49,816 bases of DNA. It comes from Cyanobium sp. N.Huapi 1H5 (lineage in GTDB: Bacteria; Cyanobacteriota; Cyanobacteriia; PCC-6307; Cyanobiaceae). The notes under the pieces are model-generated. The model was not told the origin of the DNA. It made no database searches and was given only the letters and a program-made list of their open reading frames with translations. The stretch is taken from assembly GCF_024345535.1 (NCBI RefSeq), contig NZ_JAGQBH010000011.1, positions 1 to 49,816 of the forward strand, read 5' to 3'. The translations under genes were made by a program, and so were the position numbers. The stretch's first letter is position 1; every line of letters begins with the position of its first letter. Below are positions 23,653 to 32,020 of this stretch, one piece after another.

Positions 23653-24166
23653 CGGGCGCCTCAACGGGCGCCTCGGCCTCGGGGTCGTCGCCGGGCTGAT
23701 GCTGACCGGATGCGGGGCGTCCCCCACGGTGGAAGCTCCACCGGCGCCGGCGCCCCCGCCCCCGGCCGCTCCCACGGCCTCCTCCGGGGCCGTACCCGAG
23801 GGACTCACCCCCCTGCCCACCTCCCAGCAGGTGGTGAGCGCCTTCCGCATGGGTCGCCAGGATCCCTTCGGATCGCTGGTGCCGGAGCTGGTTCCCGGGG
23901 CGACGGTCGCTGGTGCCACGGCCAGGGCCGCCGCCACGCCACCGCCCTTCCTGAAGGACTTCCGCGTCACCGGTGTGATCAACAGCGGCGGCCAGAGCGA
24001 AGCGGTGGTGACCTACCGGCAGCTCAGTGGCAGCCTGCGCCCGGGCGACCGGGGTGGTCGCACCACCGATCTGCTGCCCTCCGGCTGGAGTGTGGCCTCC
24101 GTCGATGTCGCGAACGGAAGCCTGATCCTGCAGAGCGGCAGTCGCCGGGTCAAGGTCGAGCTCTGA
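23585..24166 (+). CDS. Probable lipoprotein of unknown function
   Basis: The coding frame holds a signal-like stretch GLGVVAGLMLTGC, with a lipobox whose Cys would be the lipidated residue, followed by a Pro/Ala-rich linker (~50-75) and a globular C-terminal part. FRMGRQDPFGSLVPEL and FRVTGVINSGGQSEAVVTY resemble pilus-assembly PilP-like or small beta-barrel regions, but I would not name a family. The start is uncertain: GTG 23585, TTG 23618 or ATG 23699. The first two lie inside the preceding gene; TTG 23618 gives the most typical signal peptide. It follows crtQ and the SRPBCC gene and overlaps convergent hemD by 17 bases. Confidence 0.7.
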   Translation: MASSPKSCRPTLTDFATWCRRADGRLNGRLGLGVVAGLMLTGCGASPTVEAPPAPAPPPPAAPTASSGAVPEGLTPLPTSQQVVSAFRMGRQDPFGSLVPELVPGATVAGATARAAATPPPFLKDFRVTGVINSGGQSEAVVTYRQLSGSLRPGDRGGRTTDLLPSGWSVASVDVANGSLILQSGSRRVKVEL

Positions 24167-24953
24167 GGGCCCGGCTGCAGGCGTCCACCAGGCCTTCCAG
24201 GTCGTGGGGGTCGGCCTCCTCGTCCACCCGTCCGAGCCGCTCCAGGCAGCGGCGGCTGGTCTGGGGGCCGATCGAGACCACCTGGACCCCCTCCAGCGTC
24301 TCGATCCAGTTCTCGCCGAAGCTGCCGGCCAGCAGTTGGGCGGTGTGGTCCACCGTCTTGCCGCTGCTGAAGGTGATGGCATCCAGCCCGCGGCGCTCCA
24401 AAGCCTGCAGGGCCCCACTGGGAAGCCCGGCCGGACAGCGGGTCTCGTAGGCGGCCACCTCCACCACCCGGGCGCCCGCCTCGGCGAAGGCCTCGGCGAG
24501 CAGCGTGCGCCCGCCGCTCTGCACCCGCGGCAGCAGCAGCCGCTGCCCCCAGCCCGACACCGGGAAGTGTTCGATCAGGCTGTCGGCCACAAAGGCCGGG
24601 GGCACGAAATCGGCGGGGGCCCCCAGGGCCTCCAGGGTCTCGGCGGTCTTGCGCCCCACCGCCGCCAGCTGCACCCCCCGGGGCCGTCCGGCCAGGCTGC
24701 TCCCCCGGCGGGCCAGCCGCTGCTCCACGGCGTCCACCCCGTTGGCGCTCGAGAAGATGATCCAGTGGAACTGGTCCAGTTCCGCCAGGGCATCGTCGAG
24801 GGGGCCCCAGAGATCGGGTGGGCCGATCACCATGGCCGGCAGGTCGATGACGCTGGCCCCGGCCTGCTCGAACAGCTGGCGGGCCGCGCCCAGCTGGGTT
24901 TCGGCACGGGTCACGGCCACCGTGCGGCCGGCCAGTGGCGGGATCGCGGCCAT
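24150..24953 (-). CDS. hemD: Uroporphyrinogen-III synthase
   Basis: The protein has 267 residues. It opens LAGRTVAVTRAETQLGAARQLFEQAGASVIDLP and has WIIFSSANGVDAVEQRL and AITFSSGKTVDHTAQLL, the paired S(S/T)NGV-like loops of the two-domain HemD fold. HemD closes hydroxymethylbilane with inversion of ring D, giving the common precursor of haem, chlorophyll, phycobilins and B12. It starts within the TGATG junction with the GT2-TPR gene, a one-base overlap, so it is translationally coupled to it. It ends convergent with the lipoprotein. Confidence 0.93.
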   Translation of the reverse strand: MAAIPPLAGRTVAVTRAETQLGAARQLFEQAGASVIDLPAMVIGPPDLWGPLDDALAELDQFHWIIFSSANGVDAVEQRLARRGSSLAGRPRGVQLAAVGRKTAETLEALGAPADFVPPAFVADSLIEHFPVSGWGQRLLLPRVQSGGRTLLAEAFAEAGARVVEVAAYETRCPAGLPSGALQALERRGLDAITFSSGKTVDHTAQLLAGSFGENWIETLEGVQVVSIGPQTSRRCLERLGRVDEEADPHDLEGLVDACSRALRARP

Positions 24954-26146
24954 CAGGCGTCCAGCCGGACGAGGGCGCCGGCCCGGTGGGCCAGCTCCCG
25001 GGCCTGCTGCGGTTCCCCCTGGGCCTTCAGCAGGGTGATCGCCCGCCGGAACCCCTCGCGGGCGCCGGGAATGTCGCCGGCCAGCAGCAGGGCGGCCGCC
25101 AGGTTGCGCTGGGCGTCGGCGTGCTCCGGGGCCAGGCTCAGGGCCCGCCGGTAGGCGTCGATGGCCTCCAGCAGGCGGCCCCGCTGGCGCTCGATCAGGC
25201 CCAGGTTGAACCAGGCCAGGGGCAGCTCAGGACAGAGGTCGGTGACCGTTGCCGTGAGGGCCGCCGCCTCCTCCAGCTCCCCCTGGCGCAGCAGCAGGGC
25301 CCCGAGGTTGAGCCGGGCCCCCAGGCTGAGCCGCCCATCCAGGGGCAGGGCCAGGGCCTGGCGGTAGAGCGCGGCGGCGGCGGCGGGCTCGTCGGGTCCG
25401 CGGGCGATGGCGAGGTGGAGCAGCAGCTCGTAGCGCTCGGCGAGGGCATCGGCTCCGGCACGGGCCAGGCCCTCCTCCAGCAGGGCGATGCCCCGGCGGC
25501 GCTGGCCCTGGCTCACCTCCAGGGCCCCCAGCTTGGCGCAGGCGTAGGGATCCCCCGGCCGGGCGGCCAGCTCCGCCTCCATGGCCGCGCGCAGGCGGGC
25601 GGCCTTGTCACGCTCGGCCACCAGCTCCGGGCGGTACCCCTCGTGCACCAGGGCCGGCTCCGGGCAGGTCAGCACCTGCCAGTCGGGCTCCTGCCCCAGC
25701 AGCGTGGCCACGCTGTCGTCGACCATGGCGTGGTAGCGGCGGCTCCAGCGGATCGCCGGATGGCGGCGGAACAGGCGGCTGACGCTGGAATAGGGCGACT
25801 GGGCGGCCCCCACCTCCTGGCGCAGCAGGTTGACCAGCAGCGCCCGGGGCTGCTCCATCAGGGCACGCAGCGGCGCGCGGGCTTCGGGCCGCAGCCATTC
25901 ATCCCCATCCAGCACCAGCACCCAGTCGCCCGTCACCAGATCCAGGGCGTGGTTGCGGGCGGGGGCGAAATCCCCCGGCCAGTCCAGGTGGTGCACGCTG
26001 GCGCCGCAGGCGGCGGCGATCTCAGGGGTGCCGTCGTCGGAGCCGGTGTCCACCACCACCATCTCGTCGACGAAGCCGGCCACCGAAGCCAGGCAGCGCT
26101 CCAGGCGCTCGGCCTCGTTGCGCACGATCATCGACAGGCTCAGCAT
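24953..26146 (-). CDS. Family-2 glycosyltransferase with TPR repeats
   Basis: The protein has 397 residues. The N-terminal ~200 residues are a GT-A domain: LSLSMIVRNEAERLERCL, VVVDTGSDDGTPEIA and DWVLVLDGDEWL, with the DGDE metal site. Residues ~210-397 are TPR-like helices (AWFNLGLIERQRGRLLEAIDAYRRALSLAPEHADAQRNLAAALL). Such GT2-TPR proteins are common in cyanobacteria and are thought to glycosylate surface glycans or proteins; the acceptor is unknown. A TAGCCT element (26184-26179, minus strand) 33 bases upstream could give it its own promoter, although it also follows the GH3 gene. It is coupled to hemD downstream. Confidence 0.9.
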   Translation of the reverse strand: MLSLSMIVRNEAERLERCLASVAGFVDEMVVVDTGSDDGTPEIAAACGASVHHLDWPGDFAPARNHALDLVTGDWVLVLDGDEWLRPEARAPLRALMEQPRALLVNLLRQEVGAAQSPYSSVSRLFRRHPAIRWSRRYHAMVDDSVATLLGQEPDWQVLTCPEPALVHEGYRPELVAERDKAARLRAAMEAELAARPGDPYACAKLGALEVSQGQRRRGIALLEEGLARAGADALAERYELLLHLAIARGPDEPAAAAALYRQALALPLDGRLSLGARLNLGALLLRQGELEEAAALTATVTDLCPELPLAWFNLGLIERQRGRLLEAIDAYRRALSLAPEHADAQRNLAAALLLAGDIPGAREGFRRAITLLKAQGEPQQARELAHRAGALVRLDA

Positions 26147-26199
26147 CGGACGCTGCGGGGCAGGACGGTCGTGCCAGGAGGCTAGGTGGCGGCGGGTGC

Positions 26200-27873
26200 T
26201 CAGTCGGTGAAGTCCACCGCGGTGGCGGCGCTGGCGGCGGTGCTGGCTTCGTCGTCGGGGGTGGCGCTCTCCTGGGGTCCGAAGCCGAGGCGGCCCAGCA
26301 GTTCGCCCTGGGCCAGGGCCATCTGGCCCGGCGACCAGGCGGCCGGCACCTGGGGATCGAGAAGGGCGGCCAGGGCCTCCCAGGCATAGGGGCTGCCGTA
26401 GACGGCCAGGCCCGCCAGCCGGCCGGCGGCCTGGAGCTGGCGGATCACCGCCGGCCAGGGATCCGGGCCGTCGGCCCGGCCGCGGAACGGGTTGCCGCGC
26501 ACGAACAGCTGCAGCAGCACCGGCCCCTCGCCCAGCCGCTCCAGGGCCAGGGGGGCCTCCCCGTCCCCGCTCCAGGGGGAAGGGCCCTGGCCGTCCATCA
26601 GGCAGGTCCGCAGGCCGGCGGCGGCCGGCAGGGCCAGGGCCGGGGCGCCGGCCGGCAGGAAGGGGCAGGCCAGGCTGTTGTCGAGGCGGATCAGGTTCAC
26701 CCCGGGGCCGCCGGGCACCGGTCCCCGCCCCCGTGACACCAGGCTGCGCCGCACCAGCTCCAGGGCCAGCGCCCGGTCGGCGGGAGCGGGGCCGTTGCTG
26801 AGGCCGCCCAGGGGCGCAGGGGCGCTGCCGCCGTCGTCGGCAGGGCAGACCTCGAGGGCCCGGCGGCGCCGCCGCTGACTGGCCTGCAGCCGCTCCAGGC
26901 CCAGCCGGCCGCTGGCCACGGCCGTCACGATGGCGTCGATCGCCCCGTCGGCGTCCCCCGGCATCAGCACCAGGTCCGCCCCCGCCTCCAGGGCCAGCAC
27001 CGCGGCCTCCGAGGGGCCGTAGCGGCCGGCGATCGCCTCCATCACCAGGGCGTCGGTGACGACCAGCCCCTCGAAACCGAGCTCCTGGCGCAGCAGCCCC
27101 GTGAGCACCGCCCGCGACAGGGTGGCCGGATGGTCGGGGTCGAAGGCTGGCAACAACAGGTGGGCGGTCATCACCGCCGCCACCCCCGCCGCGATGGCGT
27201 CCCGGAAGGGCGGCAGCTCCACCGCCTCCAGGCGCTCGCGGTTGTGGGGGATCAGGGGCAGCTCCAGGTGGGAGTCGCTGGCGGTGTCGCCGTGGCCGGG
27301 GAAGTGCTTGGCGCAGGTGAGCACGCCTTCGGCCTGGGCGCCACGGCAGAAGGCGGCCGCCAGGGCACCGGCCGTGGCCGGGTCCTCACCCCAGGCCCGC
27401 ACGTTGATCACCGGGTTGGCCGGGTTGTTGTTGACATCGCAGACCGGGGCCAGCACCCAGTTGAGCCCCAGCTGGCGGGCCTCCCGGCCCGTGCAGGCCC
27501 CGTAGCGCCGGGCCAGATCCACGGCCAGGGCGGGATCCTCGCCATGGATCCGGGCCAGGGCCAGGGGCGGCACCAGCCAGCTGGCCCCCTCGAAGCGCTG
27601 GCCCACGCCCTCCTCCACATCGGCGCAGAGCAGCAGCGGGGCGCCGGCCCAGGCCTCCAGCTGGCGGGTGCGCAGCCGCAGTTCGGCGGCGCTGCCCCCC
27701 AGCAGGATCACCCCGCCCACCCCGCGCTGCAGCAGGCGCTGCAGGCTGGCGTTGTCCAGCTCCCAGCGGGGATAGCGCCGCTGGCCATCGGCCGGATGGC
27801 CGCTGCAGCGCACCACCAGCAGTTCGGCGGCCAGCCGATCCAGTGCCTGGGGCGAGAGGGGGAGCGCAGCCAT
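26200..27873 (-). CDS. Glycoside hydrolase family 3 protein (NagZ-like beta-N-acetylhexosaminidase)
   Basis: The protein has 557 residues. The N-terminal ~340 residues form the GH3 barrel with GVGGVILLGG, LAPVCDVNNNPANPVINVR, the KHFPGHGDT motif (189-197) with the D200-S-H202 acid/base loop, and VVTDALVMEAI with nucleophile D274. These mark the NagZ-type subgroup, which removes GlcNAc from peptidoglycan fragments during wall recycling. The C-terminal ~200 residues resemble a second, less conserved GH3-type domain. It lies 8 bases downstream of rbfA. The substrate is inferred from the subgroup. Confidence 0.92.
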   Translation of the reverse strand: MAALPLSPQALDRLAAELLVVRCSGHPADGQRRYPRWELDNASLQRLLQRGVGGVILLGGSAAELRLRTRQLEAWAGAPLLLCADVEEGVGQRFEGASWLVPPLALARIHGEDPALAVDLARRYGACTGREARQLGLNWVLAPVCDVNNNPANPVINVRAWGEDPATAGALAAAFCRGAQAEGVLTCAKHFPGHGDTASDSHLELPLIPHNRERLEAVELPPFRDAIAAGVAAVMTAHLLLPAFDPDHPATLSRAVLTGLLRQELGFEGLVVTDALVMEAIAGRYGPSEAAVLALEAGADLVLMPGDADGAIDAIVTAVASGRLGLERLQASQRRRRRALEVCPADDGGSAPAPLGGLSNGPAPADRALALELVRRSLVSRGRGPVPGGPGVNLIRLDNSLACPFLPAGAPALALPAAAGLRTCLMDGQGPSPWSGDGEAPLALERLGEGPVLLQLFVRGNPFRGRADGPDPWPAVIRQLQAAGRLAGLAVYGSPYAWEALAALLDPQVPAAWSPGQMALAQGELLGRLGFGPQESATPDDEASTAASAATAVDFTD

Positions 27874-27881
27874 GGGCGGGA

Positions 27882-28307
27882 TCAGCTGTCGCTGTCGGTG
27901 TCAGCCACCGGATCCGCTTCGCCCGCTTCTGCCAGCGGCTCCTCCCGCTCACGCCGCTCGGTCTCCAGGCGCTGCAGCAGTCCCAGCACCGTGTTGCCCT
28001 TCTCCAGACCCCGGTCGAGGACGAAGACCACCTCCGGGGTGCGGCGCATCTTGAGGCGCCGGCCAAGCTCCCCTTTCACGTAGGCGGAGGCCGCCTGCAG
28101 GCCGGCCATCGCCACCTCGCGATCCTCGGCGCTGCCGAAGATGCTCACGAAGATCCGGCAGTGCTGCAGGTCGCCGGCCACCTCCACGTTGGTGACGCTG
28201 ACCATGCCGTGGTGGACCCGTTCGTCCTTGATGCCGCTCATCAGCAGCTCGCTCACTTCACGGCGGATCAGGGCCGCCACCCGTTCCACCCGTCGGCTCT
28301 GGGCCAT
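27882..28307 (-). CDS. rbfA: 30S ribosome-binding factor A
   Basis: The protein has 141 residues. [19 protein letters not shown] opens the single KH-type domain, then [23 protein letters not shown] and LRR-like [21 protein letters not shown], all typical of RbfA. RbfA binds the 30S subunit and helps mature the 16S rRNA 5' end, especially in the cold. The acidic tail (~115-141, [19 protein letters not shown]) is longer than in E. coli. Its start lies 2 bases after the DUF751 stop. Confidence 0.94.
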   Translation of the reverse strand: MAQSRRVERVAALIRREVSELLMSGIKDERVHHGMVSVTNVEVAGDLQHCRIFVSIFGSAEDREVAMAGLQAASAYVKGELGRRLKMRRTPEVVFVLDRGLEKGNTVLGLLQRLETERREREEPLAEAGEADPVADTDSDS

Positions 28308-28309
28308 GA

Positions 28310-28516
28310 CTACGACAGCGGTGCCGACTGCACCATGGCACGCAGGACCAGGGTGAGGCTGACCAGTCCGCTGACCAGGGCGCCCACCAGGGCCACCGCC
28401 GTGACCGGGTTGCTGCGGCGGCGGGCCAGCGGCTCGAACACCGAGTTGAACACCCCCAGGCTGAAGGCGATCAGATAGCGCGGATAGCGCGTCACATTGA
28501 CGAAGAAGTCCTTCAT
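28310..28516 (-). CDS. DUF751 (Ycf33-like) small membrane protein
   Basis: The protein has 68 residues: [21 protein letters not shown] followed by [12 protein letters not shown] and a second hydrophobic segment ([23 protein letters not shown]). Both segments and the N-terminal [13 protein letters not shown] signature match DUF751, found in cyanobacteria and as Ycf33 in some plastids. It is probably a two-helix thylakoid or plasma-membrane protein of unknown role. It is the first gene of the minus-strand run DUF751-rbfA-GH3-GT2-hemD and is divergent from the GST gene. The long upstream extension of the frame is non-coding. Confidence 0.9.
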   Translation of the reverse strand: MKDFFVNVTRYPRYLIAFSLGVFNSVFEPLARRRSNPVTAVALVGALVSGLVSLTLVLRAMVQSAPLS

Positions 28517-28591
28517 GGCCTCGGCGACGGTCCTGGACGGATGCTGGCTACTCTGCCGCCCGGGGCCACGCCCAGCCGGCCCGGAGGGTCC

Positions 28592-29311
28592 ATGGAGCTG
28601 CATCAGTTCAGACATTCCGCCTTCTGCGAGAAGGTGCGGCTGCTCCTGGCCCGCAAGGGTCTCGAGGCCACCATCGTCGAGGTGACACCCGGGCTGGGGC
28701 AGCTGGAGCTGTTCCGTCTTTCCGGGCAGCGGCAGGTGCCGGTGCTCGTGGACGGGGGCGAGGTGATCGCCGATTCCACCGCCATCGCCCTGCATCTGGA
28801 GGCCACCCATCCGGAGCCGGCCCTGCTGCCGGCCGATCCGGTCGCCCGTGCCCGGGTGCTGCTGCTGGAGGACTGGGCCGACACCGCCCTGGCCCGGGGC
28901 GCCCGCCTGGCCCTGCTCCAGGCCGCGGCCACCGATCCGGTGCTGCGCGCCGCCCTGCTGCCCGAGGCCACCCCCGCCCCCCTGCGGGATCTGGTGGGGG
29001 CCCTGCCCGGCGGCCTGATCGGCCCCGCCACCGAAGCGATGCGTGACCTGCTCGGGCCCTGTGAGGTGCGGCAGCTGCACCGCAGCCTCGAGCAGCTCGC
29101 CCTGCTGGTCAGCGAGCGCCCCTACCTGGAGGGGGATGGCCTCACCCTTGCCGACATCGCCGTGGCGGCCCAGCTGTATCTGCTGCAGTTCCCTGCCTGC
29201 GCCGGCGCCCCCCTGGCGGGTCGCGGGGTGGAGGGCATCGCCGACAACCCCGTGCTGGAGCCCCTGTTCGCCTGGCGCGACCGGGTGCATGCCGCCGTGG
29301 GTCGGGGCTGA
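28592..29311 (+). CDS. Glutathione S-transferase family protein
   Basis: The protein has 239 residues. The N-terminal thioredoxin-like domain reads MELHQFRHSAFCEKVRLLLARKGL with Ser/Cys residues at the active-site position, then RQVPVLVDGGEVIADSTAI with the cis-Pro and the glutathione-binding D-S. An all-helical C-terminal domain (~85-239) includes GLTLADIAVAAQLYLL. The reaction is likely glutathione conjugation, reduction or a peroxidase activity; no specific class can be fixed. ATG 28592 follows CCGGAGGGTCC. It is divergent from DUF751, with TACTCT (near 28549-28554) as a possible -10. Confidence 0.9.
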   Translation: MELHQFRHSAFCEKVRLLLARKGLEATIVEVTPGLGQLELFRLSGQRQVPVLVDGGEVIADSTAIALHLEATHPEPALLPADPVARARVLLLEDWADTALARGARLALLQAAATDPVLRAALLPEATPAPLRDLVGALPGGLIGPATEAMRDLLGPCEVRQLHRSLEQLALLVSERPYLEGDGLTLADIAVAAQLYLLQFPACAGAPLAGRGVEGIADNPVLEPLFAWRDRVHAAVGRG

Positions 29312-29369
29312 GACCCCCCGCCGACCCCCAACTCCCGCCACCATTCCCACCGGCACTCCACCCGTCAGG

Positions 29370-29654
29370 ATGGGGGCCGCCGTTGTTCTGGCCGTGTCCG
29401 ATCCGCTGCTGCGGGAGCTCGACCATTACGTGGTGCTGGAGCCCGGCAAGGGCGAAAGCATCCTCAGCGCCGCCGAGACCCTGGATTGGCTGGCCGCCCA
29501 CCTGACGGCCCTGGCCGAGCCCCCGGCCGACCTGGCCGACCTGGCCGATCCCGAGGCCCGGGCCGGCCGGTTGCTGGACACCGCCTGCGAACTGGAGCTG
29601 GCGCCTGGCTGCGCGATCCAGTGGTTTGCCGTGCGGCTGGAGCCGCCGTCCTGA
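29370..29654 (+). CDS. CRR7-family protein (NDH-1 assembly/stability factor)
   Basis: The protein has 94 residues. DHYVVLEPGKGESILSAAETLDWL near the N-terminus and LLDTACELELAPGCAIQWFAVRLE at the C-terminus match the chlororespiratory-reduction-7 family as I remember it. In plants CRR7 is needed for accumulation of the chloroplast NDH complex; a similar role for NDH-1 is inferred here. ndhO lies 11 kb away in the same window. ATG 29370 lies two bases after an AGG and has no good ribosome site; GTG 29394 (VSDPLLREL) is a reasonable alternative. The 3' end faces aroK (15 bases apart). Confidence 0.72.
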   Translation: MGAAVVLAVSDPLLRELDHYVVLEPGKGESILSAAETLDWLAAHLTALAEPPADLADLADPEARAGRLLDTACELELAPGCAIQWFAVRLEPPS

Positions 29655-29669
29655 CCGCTCCGGCGTCCC

Positions 29670-30314
29670 TCAGTTGAGCGAGGGGCGGGCCTGCCCGTCG
29701 GCATCCTGCAGCCGGACGGGCTCGGCCGGAGCCGGGGTGGGGTCCCGCAGCACCGAGGGCAGGGCCTCCAGCACCTGCTGGGCCACCGCGGTGGGCTGGC
29801 CCTGCTGGGCCACCGTCAGGTCGGCCTGGGCGTAGAGGGGCCGGCGCTCGTGCAGCAGCGCCTCCAGCCGGGCGGCCGGATCGGGCGTGTCGAGCAGGGG
29901 CCTGGGCGTGGGGTCGGCGGCCAGACGGCGCAGCAGCTCCTGTGCGGGGGCGTCGAGCCACACCACCACCCCCTGGCGCATGTGCCCCCAGTTCTCCGGC
30001 CGGGTCACAGCCCCGCCGCCGGTGGCCACCACCAGGGAATGCCAGCTGGCGATGCCGTTGAGCACGGCTGTCTCCAGGGCGCGGAAGCCGTCCTCCCCGT
30101 CGCTGGCGAAGATCTCGGCGATCGGCCGGCCGGCCACCTCCGCCAGGGCGGTGTCGGCATCGATGAAGCGGTAGCCGAGGGCTTCGGCCAGGGGGCGTCC
30201 CACGGCGCTCTTGCCGGCCCCCATCATCCCCACCAGGTAGATGTTCAGGCCATCGAGACGGCGGGCCAGGTCCCGGTGCGAGGGGCAAGGCGAGGCGTCA
30301 TCGGCTGGGGCCAT
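29670..30314 (-). CDS. aroK: Shikimate kinase
   Basis: The protein has 214 residues. NIYLVGMMGAGKSAVGRPLA contains the Walker A motif (GMMGAGKS, 29-36). FIDADTALAE holds the Asp that binds Mg/shikimate, and VVATGGGAV (GGG 99-101) is the shikimate-binding loop; RRPLYAQAD is the usual R-x-x-x-Y segment. The enzyme phosphorylates shikimate at O3 in aromatic amino-acid and quinone biosynthesis. N- and C-terminal extensions (20 and ~35 residues, the latter Pro-rich) are longer than in E. coli AroK. It is divergent from the PTPS gene. Confidence 0.94.
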   Translation of the reverse strand: MAPADDASPCPSHRDLARRLDGLNIYLVGMMGAGKSAVGRPLAEALGYRFIDADTALAEVAGRPIAEIFASDGEDGFRALETAVLNGIASWHSLVVATGGGAVTRPENWGHMRQGVVVWLDAPAQELLRRLAADPTPRPLLDTPDPAARLEALLHERRPLYAQADLTVAQQGQPTAVAQQVLEALPSVLRDPTPAPAEPVRLQDADGQARPSLN

Positions 30315-30349
30315 GGGTTCGCGGTCGGCGGCGGTCCGGACCCCGTTTC

Positions 30350-30355
30350 TAGGAT
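30350..30355 (+). promoter_or_regulatory. Candidate -10 of the PTPS-RibD operon
   Basis: TAGGAT lies 22 bases before ATG 30378. If it is used, the upstream ATG at 30354 sits inside the -10 and cannot be the start. Confidence 0.35.
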
Positions 30356-30377
30356 GGGCGTCCCCTGGGCCTCGGCG

Positions 30378-31340
30378 ATGACCGCAACCCGGTTGACCGC
30401 CCCACCTGCGGCACCCTCCCCCTCCAGCGCCGCCCACGGGCGTGGCCGCCCCTGCGTGATCACCCGCCGGGCGACCTTCAGTGCCAGCCACCTCTACCGG
30501 CTGCCGGAACTGGACGACGCCGAGAACACCCGGCGCTTCGGCCGCTGCAGCCTGGCCCCCGGCCACGGCCACAACTATGAGCTCACCGTGGCGATGGGCG
30601 GCCCGCTCGACGCCGACGGGATGGTGCTCAACCTCTCCGACGTCAAGCACGCCATCCGGCGGGAGGTGACCGAGCCGCTCGACTTCCGTTTCCTCAACGA
30701 GGTCTGGCCCGAGTTCGACCTCTCCCGCCCCGAGGGCCGGCTGCCCACCACCGAAGCCTTGCTGCTGGCCATCCGCGACCGGCTGGCCCCCCATCTGCCT
30801 CTGGTGGCCCTGCGGCTCCACGAACAAACCAACCTCTGGGCCGACGTGCTCTGCGGTTCCACCATCGATCCCATGGAAGCCTTCCTCTCCATCCGCACCC
30901 ATTTCGCCGCGGCCCATCGCCTGGCCCGCCCCGAGCTCAGCCAGAGCGAGAACGAGGCGATCTACGGCAAGTGCGCCCGCCCCCACGGCCACGGCCACAA
31001 CTACCTGCTCGACGTCACCGTGCGGGGTCCCATCGATGGGCGCACCGGCATGGTCTGCGACCTGGCCGCGCTGCAGCAGCTGGTGGCCGACCTGGTGGTG
31101 GAACCCTTCGACCACACCTTCCTCAACAAGGACGTGGCCCACTTCGCCGACTGCGTTCCCACCGCCGAGAACATCGCTCTCCACATCGCCGACCTGCTCA
31201 GCGCCCCCATCGCCGCCACCGGGGCCCGGCTGCACAAGGTGCGCCTCCAGGAGAGCCCCAACAACGCCGCTGAAGTTTTTGCCGAGACCCCCCAGCTGGA
31301 GATGGTCCCGGCGGCCCTCGAAGCCCTCGCGGCCGTTTGA
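30378..31340 (+). CDS. Tandem-domain 6-pyruvoyltetrahydropterin synthase / QueD homologue
   Basis: The protein has 320 residues and two PTPS domains. Domain 1 (~28-160) keeps zinc-type ligands (H38 in SASH, H63/H65 in GHGHN) and a terminal Glu (E149). It reads LDFRFLN where the catalytic Asp-His pair is expected, so His is replaced by Phe (103). Domain 2 (~170-310) is complete: AAAH180, YGKC199, HGHGHN (203-208), FD245-H246-TFLN, QE292. The family converts 7,8-dihydroneopterin triphosphate to pyruvoyl-tetrahydropterin or carboxy-tetrahydropterin (queuosine). The product is uncertain. ATG 30378 is preferred; GTG 30456 would begin just before domain 1. Its stop overlaps the RibD-C gene start. 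Confidence 0.88.
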   Translation: MTATRLTAPPAAPSPSSAAHGRGRPCVITRRATFSASHLYRLPELDDAENTRRFGRCSLAPGHGHNYELTVAMGGPLDADGMVLNLSDVKHAIRREVTEPLDFRFLNEVWPEFDLSRPEGRLPTTEALLLAIRDRLAPHLPLVALRLHEQTNLWADVLCGSTIDPMEAFLSIRTHFAAAHRLARPELSQSENEAIYGKCARPHGHGHNYLLDVTVRGPIDGRTGMVCDLAALQQLVADLVVEPFDHTFLNKDVAHFADCVPTAENIALHIADLLSAPIAATGARLHKVRLQESPNNAAEVFAETPQLEMVPAALEALAAV

Positions 31341-32020
31341 GTCCGGCGGCATCGCCGGAGCTGCGGCTTGTCCTGGCGGTGAGCCTCGACGGCCGCCTGG
31401 CGCCGGCCGAAGGGGGCGCGGCCCAGCTGGGGGGCGCCGCTGACCGGCTGGTTCTGGAGGAGGCCCTGGCCTGGGCCGATGCGGCCCTGGTGGGAGCCGA
31501 GACCCTGCGGCGCCACGGCAGCACCTGCCTGATCCACAGCCCCGCTCTGCTTGAGGCCCGCCGCTCAGAGGGCCGCGGTGCCCAGCCGATCGCCATCGCG
31601 GTGAGCCGCAGTGGCCGGCTGCCCGCCGCCCTGCCCTTCTTTCGCCAGCCCCTGGACCGCTGGCTGCTGCAGGCCGCGGCGGTCCCAGGCCCCACCCCGC
31701 CCCAGGGGTTCGATCGCCACCTGCCGCTGGAGAGCTGGCCCCAGGCCCTGGGGAATCTGGCGGCCCTGGGTCAGCGGCGCATCGCCGTGCTGGGGGGGGC
31801 GCAGCTGGCGGCGGCCCTGGCGGCCGAGGACCTGCTGGATGAACTCCAGCTCACCGTCTGCCCCCGCCTGCTGGGCGGCCCCCACGGCTGGCTGCCGGCC
31901 AACGCCCGGGTGGCCCCGGCGGCCCGGGCGGGCTGGCGGCTGGTGGAGCACCGGGCGCTGCCCGGGGACGAGCTGCTGCTGCGCTGGCGCCGCCCCGGCG
32001 CTCAGGGTGTGACCTCCTGA
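31337..32020 (+). CDS. RibD C-terminal / dihydrofolate-reductase-fold reductase
   Basis: The protein has 227 residues. RLVLAVSLDGRLAPAEGG, WADAALVGAETLRRHG and IAVLGGAQLAAALAAEDLLDELQLTVCPRLLGG match the RibD-C reductase domain, which uses NADPH to reduce pyrimidines or pterins. The N-terminal deaminase half of bifunctional RibD is absent. The frame begins at TTG 31337, which overlaps the PTPS stop as TTGA. No ATG or GTG lies earlier in frame, so a coupled TTG start is the best reading. The neighbour suggests a pterin reductase rather than a riboflavin enzyme; this is inference from linkage. Confidence 0.85.
   Translation: MSPAASPELRLVLAVSLDGRLAPAEGGAAQLGGAADRLVLEEALAWADAALVGAETLRRHGSTCLIHSPALLEARRSEGRGAQPIAIAVSRSGRLPAALPFFRQPLDRWLLQAAAVPGPTPPQGFDRHLPLESWPQALGNLAALGQRRIAVLGGAQLAAALAAEDLLDELQLTVCPRLLGGPHGWLPANARVAPAARAGWRLVEHRALPGDELLLRWRRPGAQGVTS

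Noticed and set aside
29850..30377. N-terminal extension of the PTPS protein to 29850
   Set aside because: The extra residues overlap aroK on the other strand and look like shadow sequence. A TAGGAT -10 and the conserved domain start favour ATG 30378.
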